Positions 42,896 through 52,066 of a stretch of 64,000 nucleotides of DNA are shown here, in pieces. Below the pieces are notes generated by a model. The model did no database searches. It saw only the letters and a list, made by a program, of their open reading frames with translations, and had not been told where the DNA came from. The translations under genes were made by a program, and so were the position numbers. Numbering within the stretch: the stretch's first letter is position 1; each line of letters opens with the position of its first letter. Source of the stretch: Phenylobacterium sp. (lineage in GTDB: Bacteria > Pseudomonadota > Alphaproteobacteria > Caulobacterales > Caulobacteraceae); contig NZ_SSMX01000021.1 in the NCBI RefSeq assembly GCF_004799515.1, positions 62,001 to 126,000 on the forward strand, given 5' to 3'.

Positions 42896-43336
42896 ATGCC
42901 GGCCATGGACCTGACCGACGTTCCAATCCTGTCGATGCTGAAAGGCCGGATGGGGTATCTCACCGAGCGGCAGCGGGTGATCGCCGAAAACGTCGCCAAC
43001 GCCGACACCCCGGGCTACATGGCCCGCGACCTGAAGCCCACCAGCTTCCAGGCCCATTTGCAGGCCCAGGGATCGTCCTCGACGCCCGGCGTGGCGCCGG
43101 CCGGAACGCTGGCGGTGACCCAGCCCGGCCATATGCAGCCCCCTGGCTCGAAGCCCGGCATGAAGGCGGTGAAGGCCCCCGATTCCGAAGAGACCCTGGA
43201 CGGGAACGGCGTCGTGCTCGAGGACCAGATGGTCAAGCTCACCGACACCCGGATGGAATTTGACGCGACGGTCGGCGTCTACCAGCAGGCGAACGCGCTG
43301 CTGAAGCTGGCCGTCAAGCGGCCCGGCAGCAGCTAA
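42896..43336 (+). CDS. flgB: Flagellar proximal rod protein FlgB
   Basis: Rod subunit next to the MS ring, 146 residues. It shows the rod motif RQRVIAENVANADTPGY and the C-terminal helix QANALLKLAVKRP. Two ATGs, at 42896 and 42905, could be used. It leads flgB-flgC-fliE and stands just behind the CtrA box. Confidence 0.96.
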   Translation: MPAMDLTDVPILSMLKGRMGYLTERQRVIAENVANADTPGYMARDLKPTSFQAHLQAQGSSSTPGVAPAGTLAVTQPGHMQPPGSKPGMKAVKAPDSEETLDGNGVVLEDQMVKLTDTRMEFDATVGVYQQANALLKLAVKRPGSS

Positions 43337-43354
43337 GACGAGAGGTAAGGACCG

Positions 43355-43777
43355 ATGGCCAACGACCCGACCATGCCGAACGTCACCCAGTCCATCGCGG
43401 TGTCGGCCCTTCGCGCCCAGCAGGCGCGGATGCGGATCATCGCGGAGAACCTGGCCAACGCCACCTCCACCTCCAAGACCCCAGGCGGCGACCCCTATCA
43501 GCGCCAGGCGCCGGTGTTCCAGGCGACCCCGATGGCCGGCGGCGGCATGGGCGTGAAGATGACCCGCGCCGTGCCCGACAAGAAGCCCTTCGAGTCGACC
43601 TACGACCCGGGCAACCCCTCCGCCGACGCCAAGGGCTATGTGAAGAGTCCCAACGTCGATCCGCTGATCGAAGCCATGGACATGCGCGACGCGCAGCGGG
43701 CCTACGAAGCCAACCTCAACGTCATCGAGACGTCGCGCTCCATGAACCAGCGCACCCTCGACCTCTTGAAGCAGTAG
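43355..43777 (+). CDS. flgC: Flagellar proximal rod protein FlgC
   Basis: Rod subunit, 140 residues. Its N-terminal motif MRIIAENLANATSTSKTPGG and the later NPSADAKGYVKSPNV and DMRDAQRAYEANLNVIET are FlgC signatures. It lies 18 bases after flgB and 11 before fliE. Confidence 0.97.
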   Translation: MANDPTMPNVTQSIAVSALRAQQARMRIIAENLANATSTSKTPGGDPYQRQAPVFQATPMAGGGMGVKMTRAVPDKKPFESTYDPGNPSADAKGYVKSPNVDPLIEAMDMRDAQRAYEANLNVIETSRSMNQRTLDLLKQ

Positions 43778-43788
43778 GATCCTAAGCC

Positions 43789-44106
43789 ATGATGACCGCG
43801 CTCGCGGCCGCCAAGGCCTACGCCAGCACCCAGAAGTCCGCCCTCACCGGCGAGGGCGGCGATATCGGCGCGCCCACGGCCTCGGCCGGCGGCGGCTTCG
43901 GCGACATGCTGAAGTCGGTGATGGCCGGCACCCTGCAGACCACCAAGACCGCCGAGGCCCAGATGCTCGCCCAGTCGCAGGGCAAGGGCCAGTTGCTCGA
44001 CGTGGTGACCGCGGTCTCCGACGCGCAGCAAAGCCTGTCGACGGTGATGGCGATCCGCGACCAGGTGATCACCGCCTATCAGCAAATCATGCAGATGCCC
44101 GTTTAA
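43789..44106 (+). CDS. fliE: Flagellar hook-basal body protein FliE
   Basis: Joins the MS ring to the rod, 105 residues. The C-terminal half contains LLDVVTAVSDAQQSLSTVMAIRDQVI and ends YQQIMQMPV, both typical of FliE. The N-terminal half is low in identity to other species, as is usual. It ends 21 bases before the ABC transporter ATPase gene. Confidence 0.95.
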   Translation: MMTALAAAKAYASTQKSALTGEGGDIGAPTASAGGGFGDMLKSVMAGTLQTTKTAEAQMLAQSQGKGQLLDVVTAVSDAQQSLSTVMAIRDQVITAYQQIMQMPV

Positions 44107-44127
44107 GCTCGTGCTAGGCCATGGGCC

Positions 44128-44901
44128 ATGGCCGGGGCGGCGATCGAGCTTTCGGGGGTTGAGAAGCGCTACGGCGGGGTCCTTGCCCTGGCCGGCGTCA
44201 GCCTTACGGTCGAGACCGGCAGCTTCACCGCCCTGGTCGGCGGATCGGGCTCCGGCAAGACCACCCTCCTGAAGACCGTCAACCGCCTGGTGAGCCCCGA
44301 CGCCGGCGAGATCCGCGTGCTGGGACAGGACGTGACCGGCGCCGATCCGCACCTCCTGCGCCGCAAGATCGGCTACGTCTTCCAGGAGGTGGGCCTCTTC
44401 CCGCACCTCAGCGTCGCCGAGAACATCGCCATCACGCCCAAGCTCCTGGGCTGGGACGCGCGGCGGATCGATGGGCGGGTCGCCAACCTGCTGGGTCTGG
44501 TCGACCTGCCGCTGGAAGTGGGCCGCCGCGCGCCGGCGGCGCTCTCCGGCGGCCAGCGCCAACGGGTCGGCGTCGCCCGGGCGCTCGCCGCCGAGCCCAA
44601 GCTGATGCTGATGGACGAGCCGTTCGGAGCCCTCGATCCCCTGACCCGCGATGCGCTGGGGACCGACTACCGCGCCCTGCACGAGCGGCTGGGCCTGACC
44701 ACGGTGATGGTCACCCACGATATGGCCGAGGCGGTGCTGCTGGCCGACCGGATCGTGGTGCTGCGCCGGGGCGCGGTCGTCGCGGACGGCGCGCCCGCGG
44801 ACCTCCTGGCCCAAACCGCCGACGACGAGGTCCGCGCCCTTCTGGAAGCGCCGCGCCGCCAGGCGCTGAAGCTGGCCGCCAAGCTGGGCGGCGCGGCATG
44901 A
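44128..44901 (+). CDS. ABC importer ATPase, OpuCA/EgtV type
   Basis: Nucleotide-binding subunit of a quaternary-amine-type importer, 257 residues. Walker A GGSGSGKTT, the Q-loop VFQEVGLFPHLS, the signature LSGGQRQRVGVARAL, Walker B LMLMDEPFGALDPLTR and the H-loop VTHDMAEA are all present. The closest pattern is the glycine betaine/choline/osmoprotectant ATPases. It has no CBS domains, which OpuCA of Bacillus has, so it may not be gated by ionic strength. It overlaps the permease gene by four bases. Confidence 0.9.
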   Translation: MAGAAIELSGVEKRYGGVLALAGVSLTVETGSFTALVGGSGSGKTTLLKTVNRLVSPDAGEIRVLGQDVTGADPHLLRRKIGYVFQEVGLFPHLSVAENIAITPKLLGWDARRIDGRVANLLGLVDLPLEVGRRAPAALSGGQRQRVGVARALAAEPKLMLMDEPFGALDPLTRDALGTDYRALHERLGLTTVMVTHDMAEAVLLADRIVVLRRGAVVADGAPADLLAQTADDEVRALLEAPRRQALKLAAKLGGAA

Positions 44902-46457
44902 GTCCGCGGCTTTCCCAGGCCTTCGCCGTCCTGCCCGAATACCTGGGCTGGCACGTGCTGCTGAGTTTCAGCGCGCTCGCCCTGGGCCTGGCGATCAGCC
45001 TTCCGCTGGCGGTGGCGGCGAGCCGCAGCGCGCGGCTGCGCTGGCCGCTGCTGGCCGTCGCCAGCCTGATCCAGACGATCCCCAGCCTGGCGTTGCTGGC
45101 GCTGTTCTATCCGCTGTTGCTGGCGGTCTCGGCGTTGAGCCGCGCGGCCTTCGGCGCCGGCTTCTCGGCGCTGGGCTTCCTGCCCTCGCTGCTGGCGCTG
45201 ACCCTCTATTCCATGCTGCCGATCCTGCGGAACGGGGCGGCGGGCATCCTGGGCGTCGACGCCGCGGTGAAAGAGGCCGCCGACGGGGTCGGCATGACCG
45301 CGAACCAGCGGCTGTGGCGGGTGGAGCTGCCCCTGGCCGCGCCGGTGATCATGGCCGGCGTGCGCACCGCCGCGGTCTGGACCATCGGGGCCGCGACGCT
45401 CTCGACCCCGGTCGGCCAGACCAGCCTCGGCAACTACATCTTCGCCGGCCTGCAGACCGAGAACTGGGTCTTCGTGCTGTTCGGCTGCGCGGCTTCCGCC
45501 GTGCTGGCCCTGGCAACCGACCAACTCCTGGGTCTGATCGAGACCGGGACCAAGCGGCGCAGTCCGCGCCTCTTGTGGATCGGACTGGGCGGCCTCGTGG
45601 GCGGCGTGGCGCTCGCGGTCGCGCCCCTGGCCGCCGGCCTCGACAGGACCCAGGCCTACACCGTCGGCGCCAAGAACTTCTCCGAGCAGTACATCCTGGC
45701 CGAGCTGATGGCGCAGCGGCTGGAAAAGGCCGGCGCCCAGGTGAGCCGCAAGGAGGACCTGGGCTCGGCGGTGGCCTACCGCGCGCTCGCCGCCGGGGAG
45801 ATCGACGCCTATGTCGACTATTCCGGGACCCTGTGGACCAACGTCCTCAACCGCAAGGACAATCCCGGCCGCGCGGAGGTCCTGAAACAGCTCACCGCCG
45901 AACTGAAGCGGCGCGACGGGGTCACCGTCCTGGGCTCGCTGGGCTTCGAGAACGCCTATGCGCTGACCATGCGCCCCGACCGCGCCAAGGCGCTGGGGAT
46001 CGCGTCCATCGCCGACCTGGCCGGCCAGGCGCCGAAGCTGACCCTGGGCTCGGACCTGGAGTTCCTGTCGCGGCCGGAGTGGAAGGCGGTCGAGGACGCC
46101 TACGGCCTGAAGTTCAAGGCCAAGCGCTCCTACCAGCCCACCTTCATGTACCGCGCCCTGATGGGCGGCGAGGCCGACGTGATCAGCGCCTTCTCCTCCG
46201 ACGGCCGGATCGCGGCGGACCACCTGGTGATCCTCACCGATCCCAAGGGGGCTATCCCGCCCTATGACGCCGTGGTGCTGATCTCTCCAAAGCGGGCGCA
46301 CGACAAGCGCCTCATCGACGCCCTGCAGCCCTTGATCGGCAAGATCAACGTGGGCGTCATGCAGGCCGCCAACCTCAGCGTCGACCGTGACGCGGGCAAG
46401 GCCTCGCCCGCCGAGGCGGCGAAGGCGCTGGATCGGCAGATTCTGCCCAGCCCGTAG
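44898..46457 (+). CDS. Fused ABC permease and substrate-binding protein (OpuC/EgtU type)
   Basis: A 519-residue inner membrane protein. Residues 1 to about 215 form the permease with about six helices and the coupling motif EAADGVGMTANQRLWRVELP. A further helix (about 230-250) leads to the periplasmic binding domain (residues 252-519): YTVGAKNFSEQYILAELMAQ, YVDYSGTLWTNVL, SAFSSDGRIA. This permease-SBP fusion is known in choline/carnitine importers and in the ergothioneine importer EgtU. The ligand cannot be decided by eye. With the ATPase it forms a complete importer set inside the flagellar cluster, between fliE and fliQ. Confidence 0.88.
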   Translation: MSPRLSQAFAVLPEYLGWHVLLSFSALALGLAISLPLAVAASRSARLRWPLLAVASLIQTIPSLALLALFYPLLLAVSALSRAAFGAGFSALGFLPSLLALTLYSMLPILRNGAAGILGVDAAVKEAADGVGMTANQRLWRVELPLAAPVIMAGVRTAAVWTIGAATLSTPVGQTSLGNYIFAGLQTENWVFVLFGCAASAVLALATDQLLGLIETGTKRRSPRLLWIGLGGLVGGVALAVAPLAAGLDRTQAYTVGAKNFSEQYILAELMAQRLEKAGAQVSRKEDLGSAVAYRALAAGEIDAYVDYSGTLWTNVLNRKDNPGRAEVLKQLTAELKRRDGVTVLGSLGFENAYALTMRPDRAKALGIASIADLAGQAPKLTLGSDLEFLSRPEWKAVEDAYGLKFKAKRSYQPTFMYRALMGGEADVISAFSSDGRIAADHLVILTDPKGAIPPYDAVVLISPKRAHDKRLIDALQPLIGKINVGVMQAANLSVDRDAGKASPAEAAKALDRQILPSP

Positions 46458-46464
46458 GCTTTCA

Positions 46465-46473
46465 TTAACCATG
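46465..46473 (+). promoter_or_regulatory. CtrA half site upstream of fliQ
   Basis: TTAACCATG contains the CtrA half-site consensus TTAACC. It lies about 65 bases upstream of the fliQ ATG. There is no second TTAA at the seven-base spacing. The classical fliQ promoter of Caulobacter is CtrA-dependent, which supports the assignment. Confidence 0.5.
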
Positions 46474-46535
46474 CCGGACCATGCTGGCGACGTCCGCAAG
46501 AGCGCGGATTTATCCAGTTTTTCAAAGAGGTCTTT

Positions 46536-46799
46536 ATGAGCGGCGCCGAGGTTCTTGACGTCGGGCGCGACGCCATCTGGCTGACGATCCAGCTCTGCGC
46601 GCCGGTGCTGATCGTAGGCCTGCTCGTGGGCGTCGGCATCGGCCTCCTGCAGGCCCTGACCCAGATCCAGGAAGCGACCCTGGTCGCCGCCCCGAAGATC
46701 GTGGCGATCTTCATCTCGCTGCTGGTGTTCCTGCCGTTGATGGGCGCGTTGATGAACGGCTTCATGCGCCACATCGCCGAACGCATCGCCAGTCTCTGA
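46536..46799 (+). CDS. fliQ: Flagellar type III export protein FliQ
   Basis: Export gate subunit, 87 residues, two membrane helices. It carries APVLIVGLLVGVGIGLLQALTQIQEATL, seen in parts, which is the family core. An AAAGAGG ribosome binding site lies before the ATG. First gene of fliQ-fliR-flhB. Confidence 0.96.
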   Translation: MSGAEVLDVGRDAIWLTIQLCAPVLIVGLLVGVGIGLLQALTQIQEATLVAAPKIVAIFISLLVFLPLMGALMNGFMRHIAERIASL

Positions 46800-46818
46800 C
46801 GGCAGGCCGGCCGCCGCC

Positions 46819-47574
46819 ATGGAGCACTACGCCCCCGCCCAGCAGATCTACGCCGCCGGCCTGATCTTCGCGCGGCTGAGCGCCGTTGTGATGCTGATCC
46901 CGGGCATCGGCGAGACCTTCGTCCCCGTCAATATACGTCTCGCCTTCGCCGTCCTCCTGGCCCTGGTGCTCTATCCGATTGTCGGGACCCTGGTCCCGGC
47001 GATCCCCGCCGATGTGGCCGGTGTGGCGCTGGCGGTGATCAAGGAGACCGCCATCGGCCTGATGATCGGCTCCATCCTGCGGTTCTTCATGGCGTCGCTG
47101 GCCACCACCGGCGAAGTCATCTCGATTCAGACGACGCTGAGCTTCTCCCAGACCGCCAACCCGACCCAGGCCCAGCCGACCACCAGCGTCGGCACCTTCC
47201 TGGGCCTCTTGGGCATCCTCCTGGTGATGACCACCAACCTGCACCACCTGTTCCTGTCGGCGATCGTGCGCTCCTACACGATCTTCCCCTTCACCAGGCC
47301 GATCCCGCTGACCGACGCCAACACCCTGGCGATCCAGACGGTGGCGAAGTCATTCGCCCTTGGCCTGCAACTCGCCGGCCCGGTGATGGCGCTCGCGCTG
47401 ATCGTCAATGTGGCGACCGGCCTGGTCGGGCGGGTGATGCCGCAGTTCCAGATCTTCCTGGTGGTCTCGCCCCTGATGGTGCTCCTCGGCCTGTCGGTCC
47501 TGGGGCTCAGCCTGGGGGTGATCGGGATGGTGTGGGTCGACCACTACCGCGACCTGCTGGCGATCTTCGCGTGA
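46819..47574 (+). CDS. fliR: Flagellar type III export protein FliR
   Basis: Export gate subunit, 251 residues, about six membrane helices. Family blocks include FARLSAVVMLIPGIGETFVP at the N-terminus, VIKETAIGLMIG, and the late region GLVGRVMPQFQIFLVVSPLMVLLGL, partly shown. It is followed by flhB after four bases. Confidence 0.96.
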   Translation: MEHYAPAQQIYAAGLIFARLSAVVMLIPGIGETFVPVNIRLAFAVLLALVLYPIVGTLVPAIPADVAGVALAVIKETAIGLMIGSILRFFMASLATTGEVISIQTTLSFSQTANPTQAQPTTSVGTFLGLLGILLVMTTNLHHLFLSAIVRSYTIFPFTRPIPLTDANTLAIQTVAKSFALGLQLAGPVMALALIVNVATGLVGRVMPQFQIFLVVSPLMVLLGLSVLGLSLGVIGMVWVDHYRDLLAIFA

Positions 47575-47578
47575 CCGC

Positions 47579-48664
47579 ATGAGCGACACGAACGACGCAG
47601 CGTCGAAAACAGAAGAGCCGACACCGCGCAAACTCCAGCAGGCGCGCGAGAAGGGCGAGGTGGTCAAGACCCCGGACCTGGGGCCGTTGGCCTCGCTGGC
47701 CGGCGCGGCCACGGTGATCGTGCTGGGCGGCGGCTACCTCTCCCGCCACCTGATTGCGACCATGACGCCGTTCCTGGCGGACCCCGACAGCATGAGTTTC
47801 GACGGCCAGGGCGGCATGCAGATCATGCGCCAGGCGCTGCTGGCCGTGGCCCCGGTGATGGGGGCGGTGATGCTGGCCGCCTGCGCCGCCGGCGTGGCGG
47901 GCAACCTCGTGCAGACCGGCCTGATGTTCAGTCCGGAAAGACTGGCCCTCAATTTCGAGAAGGTGTCGCCGGCCGCAGGCTTCAAGCGGCTGTTTGGCAT
48001 CGACAACTTCGTGAACTTCCTGAAATCGCTGGTGAAGATCGGGATCACCGGCCTGATCGCCTGGTGGGTGCTCAGTCCTCATCGCACCGAGCTCGAGAAC
48101 CTGGCCGGCATGGAGCCGACAGCCGTGCTGGGTTTCGTCATCGACATCCTGAAGCGGCTGCTCTTCGCGGTGATCGCCTTCCTGGTGGTGGTGGCCGGCG
48201 CCGACTGGCTCTGGCAGCGCCAGCGGTTCATGCAGCGGATGCGGATGACCAAGGAGGAGATCAAGGAGGACTACAAGCAGTCCGAGGGCGATCCCCACAT
48301 CAAGGCCAAGCAGCGTCAGATGCGCAATGAGCGCTCCAAGCGCCGGATGATGGCCCAGGTGCCCAAGGCCACGGTGGTGGTGATGAACCCGACCCACTAC
48401 GCCGTGGCCCTGCGCTACGAACCCGGCGAGGCGCCCGCGCCGATCTGCGTCGCCAAAGGCCTCGACAGCCTCGCGCTCAAGATCCGCGAGATCGCCGAGG
48501 AGGCCGGCGTGGCGGTGATCGAGGATCCGCCGCTGGCCCGCGCCCTCTATGCGGCGGTGGAGATCGACGAGATCATTCCGCCGGCGCACTATGAGGCTGT
48601 GGCCAAGGTCATCGGCTTCATCCTGAACGCCGGGCGCCGCGTGCGGGCGAAGTCGCTCCGCTAG
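47579..48664 (+). CDS. flhB: Flagellar export switch protein FlhB
   Basis: A 361-residue export-switch protein with four membrane helices and a cytoplasmic autoprotease domain. The N-terminus contains KTEEPTPRKLQQAREKGEV, a FlhB hallmark. The cleavage motif NPTH (Asn270-His273, within VVMNPTHYAVALRY) is intact, so substrate switching from hook to filament is expected to be normal. Confidence 0.97.
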   Translation: MSDTNDAASKTEEPTPRKLQQAREKGEVVKTPDLGPLASLAGAATVIVLGGGYLSRHLIATMTPFLADPDSMSFDGQGGMQIMRQALLAVAPVMGAVMLAACAAGVAGNLVQTGLMFSPERLALNFEKVSPAAGFKRLFGIDNFVNFLKSLVKIGITGLIAWWVLSPHRTELENLAGMEPTAVLGFVIDILKRLLFAVIAFLVVVAGADWLWQRQRFMQRMRMTKEEIKEDYKQSEGDPHIKAKQRQMRNERSKRRMMAQVPKATVVVMNPTHYAVALRYEPGEAPAPICVAKGLDSLALKIREIAEEAGVAVIEDPPLARALYAAVEIDEIIPPAHYEAVAKVIGFILNAGRRVRAKSLR

Positions 48665-48729
48665 TTCTGCAACCGGCCTGCAATCGTCCCGTAACCTGAC
48701 CGCGTACGCCGCCCCGCGCCTGTGAGAGA

Positions 48730-50877
48730 ATGCACGTGACCGATTCGCCGGACCTCGCCCGCCGAGGCTCCAAGATGGAGACTTTGTCTCAGGCCATGGC
48801 CGAACCGCAGGTCCGTAAGGCCCGTAAGGGGCGCTTCGAGCCGCTGACGGCCGCCGCGGTCGTGTTCTTCCTCATGGCCGTGGCCTTCGCCGCGGCGCCG
48901 GCGATGAACGCGGGGCCGACCACTTTGGCAGGCTTGCTGCTGCTGATCGGCCTGGCCGGGGTGGCGTGCCTGGGGCTGTTTGTCCTCCGCGGTTCCGCCG
49001 ACGCCCCGGCCGAGGCCGAACCGGGCGCCGAGCAGCTGGTCGACGCGCTCAGCGAACCGGCGGCCATCGCCGCGCCGGATGGCAAGCTGCAGGCCTCCAA
49101 CGCCGCCTGGAAATCGACCTTGGGCCTGGGCCCCCGCCTGCCGAAGGGCGGCTCGGCCGCCGCCGGCCTGTTCTACGCCATGACCTCGGCGCGCCGGGGC
49201 GAGGCCGCCCGCGCCACGATCAAGGCCGCCGGCGCCGAGCACGAGGTGCTGGTCTCACAACTCGGTCCGCGCCGCTTCCTGGTGCGGCTGACCGGACCGG
49301 GCGTCGGCGCGCTGGCCCTGCCGCCAGCCGCCATGGAGGTCCTGACCGCTTTCACCGGCGCCATGCCGCCGCCGCCCAAGGTGTTGGACGCCTTCGCCGC
49401 GGCCTCGCCCTTCGGCGCGGCCCTCCTGGAGGGCGAGGACCCCTTCGAGTCCTTGATCGTCGAGGCCAATCCGGCCCTGAAGGCGGTGGCCGGCGGCGGC
49501 GAGAAGGGCCAGGCCTTCGGCGAGCTGATCGAACCCGCCAGCCGCGCCGACGCCGCGCAGAAGCTGGCCAGCGGCCAGGGCTCCGGCGCCCCGCTGGAGG
49601 TGCGCCTGGCCTACGACCCGGCGCGCATCGCCCACCTCTATCTCTCCAAGAGCGACCACCGTTTCGTGGCCTATCTGGTGGACGTCTCCGAGCAGAAGCA
49701 GATCGAACTGCAACTGGCCCAGAGCCAGAAGATGCAGGCCATCGGACAGCTGGCCGGCGGCGTGGCGCACGACTTCAACAACCTGCTCACCGCCATCTTC
49801 ATGCAGCTCGACGTGCTGGCCACCCGCCATCCGGTGGGCGATCCCAGCTATGAGGGGCTGAACGAGATCAAGCAGACTTCGACGCGGGCCGCCGACTTGG
49901 TGCGCAAGCTGCTCGCCTTCTCGCGCAAGCAGACCGTGCAGCGCGAGATCCTCGACCTGGGCGAGCTGATCAGCGAGTTCGAGGTGCTGCTGCGCCGCGT
50001 GCTCTATGAGGACGTCAAGCTGACCACCGACTACGGCCGCAACCTGCCGCAGGTGCGCGCCGACCGCGGCCAGCTGGAGACCGCGGTGATGAACCTGGCG
50101 GTCAACGCCCGCGACAGCGTCCGCGCCCACGGCGGCGGCTCGGTGAACATCCGCACCGCCCGCGTGACCCAGGAACAGGCCCAGGCCCTGGGCTATCCCG
50201 GCGCCCAGGGCGACCAGGCGTTGATCGAGGTCTCCGACGACGGCCCGGGCATCCCGCCGGCGGTGATGGACAAGATCTTCGACCCTTTCTTCACCACCAA
50301 GCCGGTGGGCGAGGGCACGGGCCTGGGCCTGGCCACCGTCTACGGCATCGTCAAGCAGTCGGACGGCTGGATCGCGGTGGATTCCAAGCCCGGCGAGGGC
50401 GCGGCCTTCCGCATCTTCCTGCCGGTGCACATCCCGGTGGCCGGCGTCGCCCCCGCGCCCGTGGCCCAAGGTCCCAAGCGGCCGGTGGCGCGCGACCTCT
50501 CCGGGGCGGGCCGCATCCTCTTCGTGGAGGACGAGGACGCCGTGCGCGGCGTGGCCGCCAAGCTGCTGCGCGCCCGCGGCTACGAGGTGATCGAGGCGGC
50601 GAGCGGCGAGGAGGCCCTGGAACTGGCCGAGACGCACGCCGGGTCCATCGACCTGATGATCTCCGACGTGGTGATGCCCGGGATGCAGGGCCCGGACCTC
50701 CTGAAGCAGGCGCGGCGCTATCTCGGCGCGGCGCCGGTGATGTTCATCTCCGGCTACGCGGAGAGCGAGTTCTCCGACCTCCTGGAGGGCGAGGCCAACG
50801 TCTCCTTCCTGCCCAAGCCGATCGACATCAAGACCCTGGCCGAGCGGGTGAAGCAGGAACTGCAGAAGGCCGCCTAG
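48730..50877 (+). CDS. cckA: Cell-cycle hybrid histidine kinase CckA
   Basis: Master kinase/phosphatase that passes phosphate through ChpT to CtrA and CpdR, 715 residues. Two membrane helices (about 38-58 and 65-88) are followed by PAS-like regions (about 95-195 and 215-320). A HisKA domain follows with His347 in [11 protein letters not shown], then an ATPase domain ([29 protein letters not shown]). A receiver domain with Asp646 in [11 protein letters not shown] and KP at 696-697 ends the protein. The placement just behind flhB is as in Caulobacter. The bifunctional receiver and the complete kinase core suggest full activity. Confidence 0.93.
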   Translation: MHVTDSPDLARRGSKMETLSQAMAEPQVRKARKGRFEPLTAAAVVFFLMAVAFAAAPAMNAGPTTLAGLLLLIGLAGVACLGLFVLRGSADAPAEAEPGAEQLVDALSEPAAIAAPDGKLQASNAAWKSTLGLGPRLPKGGSAAAGLFYAMTSARRGEAARATIKAAGAEHEVLVSQLGPRRFLVRLTGPGVGALALPPAAMEVLTAFTGAMPPPPKVLDAFAAASPFGAALLEGEDPFESLIVEANPALKAVAGGGEKGQAFGELIEPASRADAAQKLASGQGSGAPLEVRLAYDPARIAHLYLSKSDHRFVAYLVDVSEQKQIELQLAQSQKMQAIGQLAGGVAHDFNNLLTAIFMQLDVLATRHPVGDPSYEGLNEIKQTSTRAADLVRKLLAFSRKQTVQREILDLGELISEFEVLLRRVLYEDVKLTTDYGRNLPQVRADRGQLETAVMNLAVNARDSVRAHGGGSVNIRTARVTQEQAQALGYPGAQGDQALIEVSDDGPGIPPAVMDKIFDPFFTTKPVGEGTGLGLATVYGIVKQSDGWIAVDSKPGEGAAFRIFLPVHIPVAGVAPAPVAQGPKRPVARDLSGAGRILFVEDEDAVRGVAAKLLRARGYEVIEAASGEEALELAETHAGSIDLMISDVVMPGMQGPDLLKQARRYLGAAPVMFISGYAESEFSDLLEGEANVSFLPKPIDIKTLAERVKQELQKAA

Positions 50878-50965
50878 CGAGCGGACGGGGGCGGCCGCGC
50901 TTGCCTTCCGGCGCCGGCGCCGCCAAACATCCGGCGACCGCGACCTCCTCAGCCGAAAGCCTTCC

Positions 50966-52066
50966 GTGCCACCCGCCGATCCCACCGCTCCGACGCCGCC
51001 CGCGTCCGAACCTTCCGCGCCCGCGCCCCGGGTCCTCAATGCCGCAGAGGTCTGGACCCTGGCGGTGACGGCGCACCGCGAAGGCCGGTTCGCCGAGGCC
51101 GAGCGGCTCTACCGCACCTTGCAGGGCACGCGCCCGACCTCGCCCACGGCGCTGAACCTCGGCCTCCTGCTGGAGGACGGCCGCCGGTGGACGGAGGCCG
51201 AAACGGTCTATCGCGATCAGCTGAAGATCGACCCGAAGGATCCGGTGCAGCAGCGCCAGCTCGCCTTCCTGCTGCTGCGCCTGGGCCGCTATTCCGAGGG
51301 CTGGCCCCTCTACGAAGCGCGCATGCTGAAGCCCGGCGAGAACCGCAAGCCGGCCTTGAGCTTCCCCGAGTGGCGCGGGCAGCCGGTCGGCTCCCTGCTG
51401 ATCGCGCCCGAACAGGGCCTGGGCGATCAGATCCAGTACGCCCGCTATATCGCGCCCCTGATGGCGCGCGGGGTGCGGGTTTCGGTGGTCTGCCCGCCGC
51501 CGTTGACGCGGCTCTTCGGCCACCTGGGCTGCACGGTGATTCCCGCCGAGGGCCAGGTGACCATCCCGCAGCATGACGCCTGGGTGCTGACCGCCAGCCT
51601 GCCCTGGCGCATGGGGACGACGCTGGAGAACATCCCGCAGCCGCCCTACCTGCCGGGTGGCGAAGGGGGCGAAGGCATCGGCCTCGTCGCCCGCGGCGCG
51701 CCGAACCACCCCGACGACGCCAACCGCTCCATGCCGGAGGACATCGCCCAGGGCCTCGCGTCCCTGCCGGGCGTGCGCCGCCTGGAGCGCGACGCCACCG
51801 GCGCCCGCAACCTGGAGGAGACCGCCGAGATCCTGCGCGGCCTGGAAAAGGTCATCACCGTAGACACCTCCGTCGCCCACCTGGCCGGCGCCATGGGCAA
51901 GCCCTGCTGGCTGCTCCTGCCCTACAAGGGCGACTGGCGCTGGATGACCGGGCGCACCGACAGTCCCTGGTATCCGTCGATCCGCATCTTCCGCCAGCCC
52001 GCGCCCGGCGACTGGGCGAGCGTCGTGGCCGAGGTGCATCAGGCGCTGGGCCGGCCGGCGTCATGA
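50966..52066 (+). CDS. TPR protein with glycosyltransferase-9-like C-terminus
   Basis: A 366-residue protein starting at a GTG. A Pro/Ala-rich head of about 25 residues is followed by three TPR units (AVTAHREGRFAEAERLYRTL; ALNLGLLLEDGRRWTEAETV; QRQLAFLLLRLGRYSEGWPL). Residues about 130-366 look like a GT-B glycosyltransferase of the GT9/TPR-linked type: LLIAPEQGLGDQIQYARYI, and near the end VITVDTSVAHLAGAMGKPCWLLLP with WRWMTGRTDSPWYP. Similar TPR-GT proteins act on proteins or flagellins in other bacteria, for example FlmG in Caulobacter. Whether this one does is unproven. It overlaps the DUF5996 gene. Confidence 0.78.
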   Translation: MPPADPTAPTPPASEPSAPAPRVLNAAEVWTLAVTAHREGRFAEAERLYRTLQGTRPTSPTALNLGLLLEDGRRWTEAETVYRDQLKIDPKDPVQQRQLAFLLLRLGRYSEGWPLYEARMLKPGENRKPALSFPEWRGQPVGSLLIAPEQGLGDQIQYARYIAPLMARGVRVSVVCPPPLTRLFGHLGCTVIPAEGQVTIPQHDAWVLTASLPWRMGTTLENIPQPPYLPGGEGGEGIGLVARGAPNHPDDANRSMPEDIAQGLASLPGVRRLERDATGARNLEETAEILRGLEKVITVDTSVAHLAGAMGKPCWLLLPYKGDWRWMTGRTDSPWYPSIRIFRQPAPGDWASVVAEVHQALGRPAS

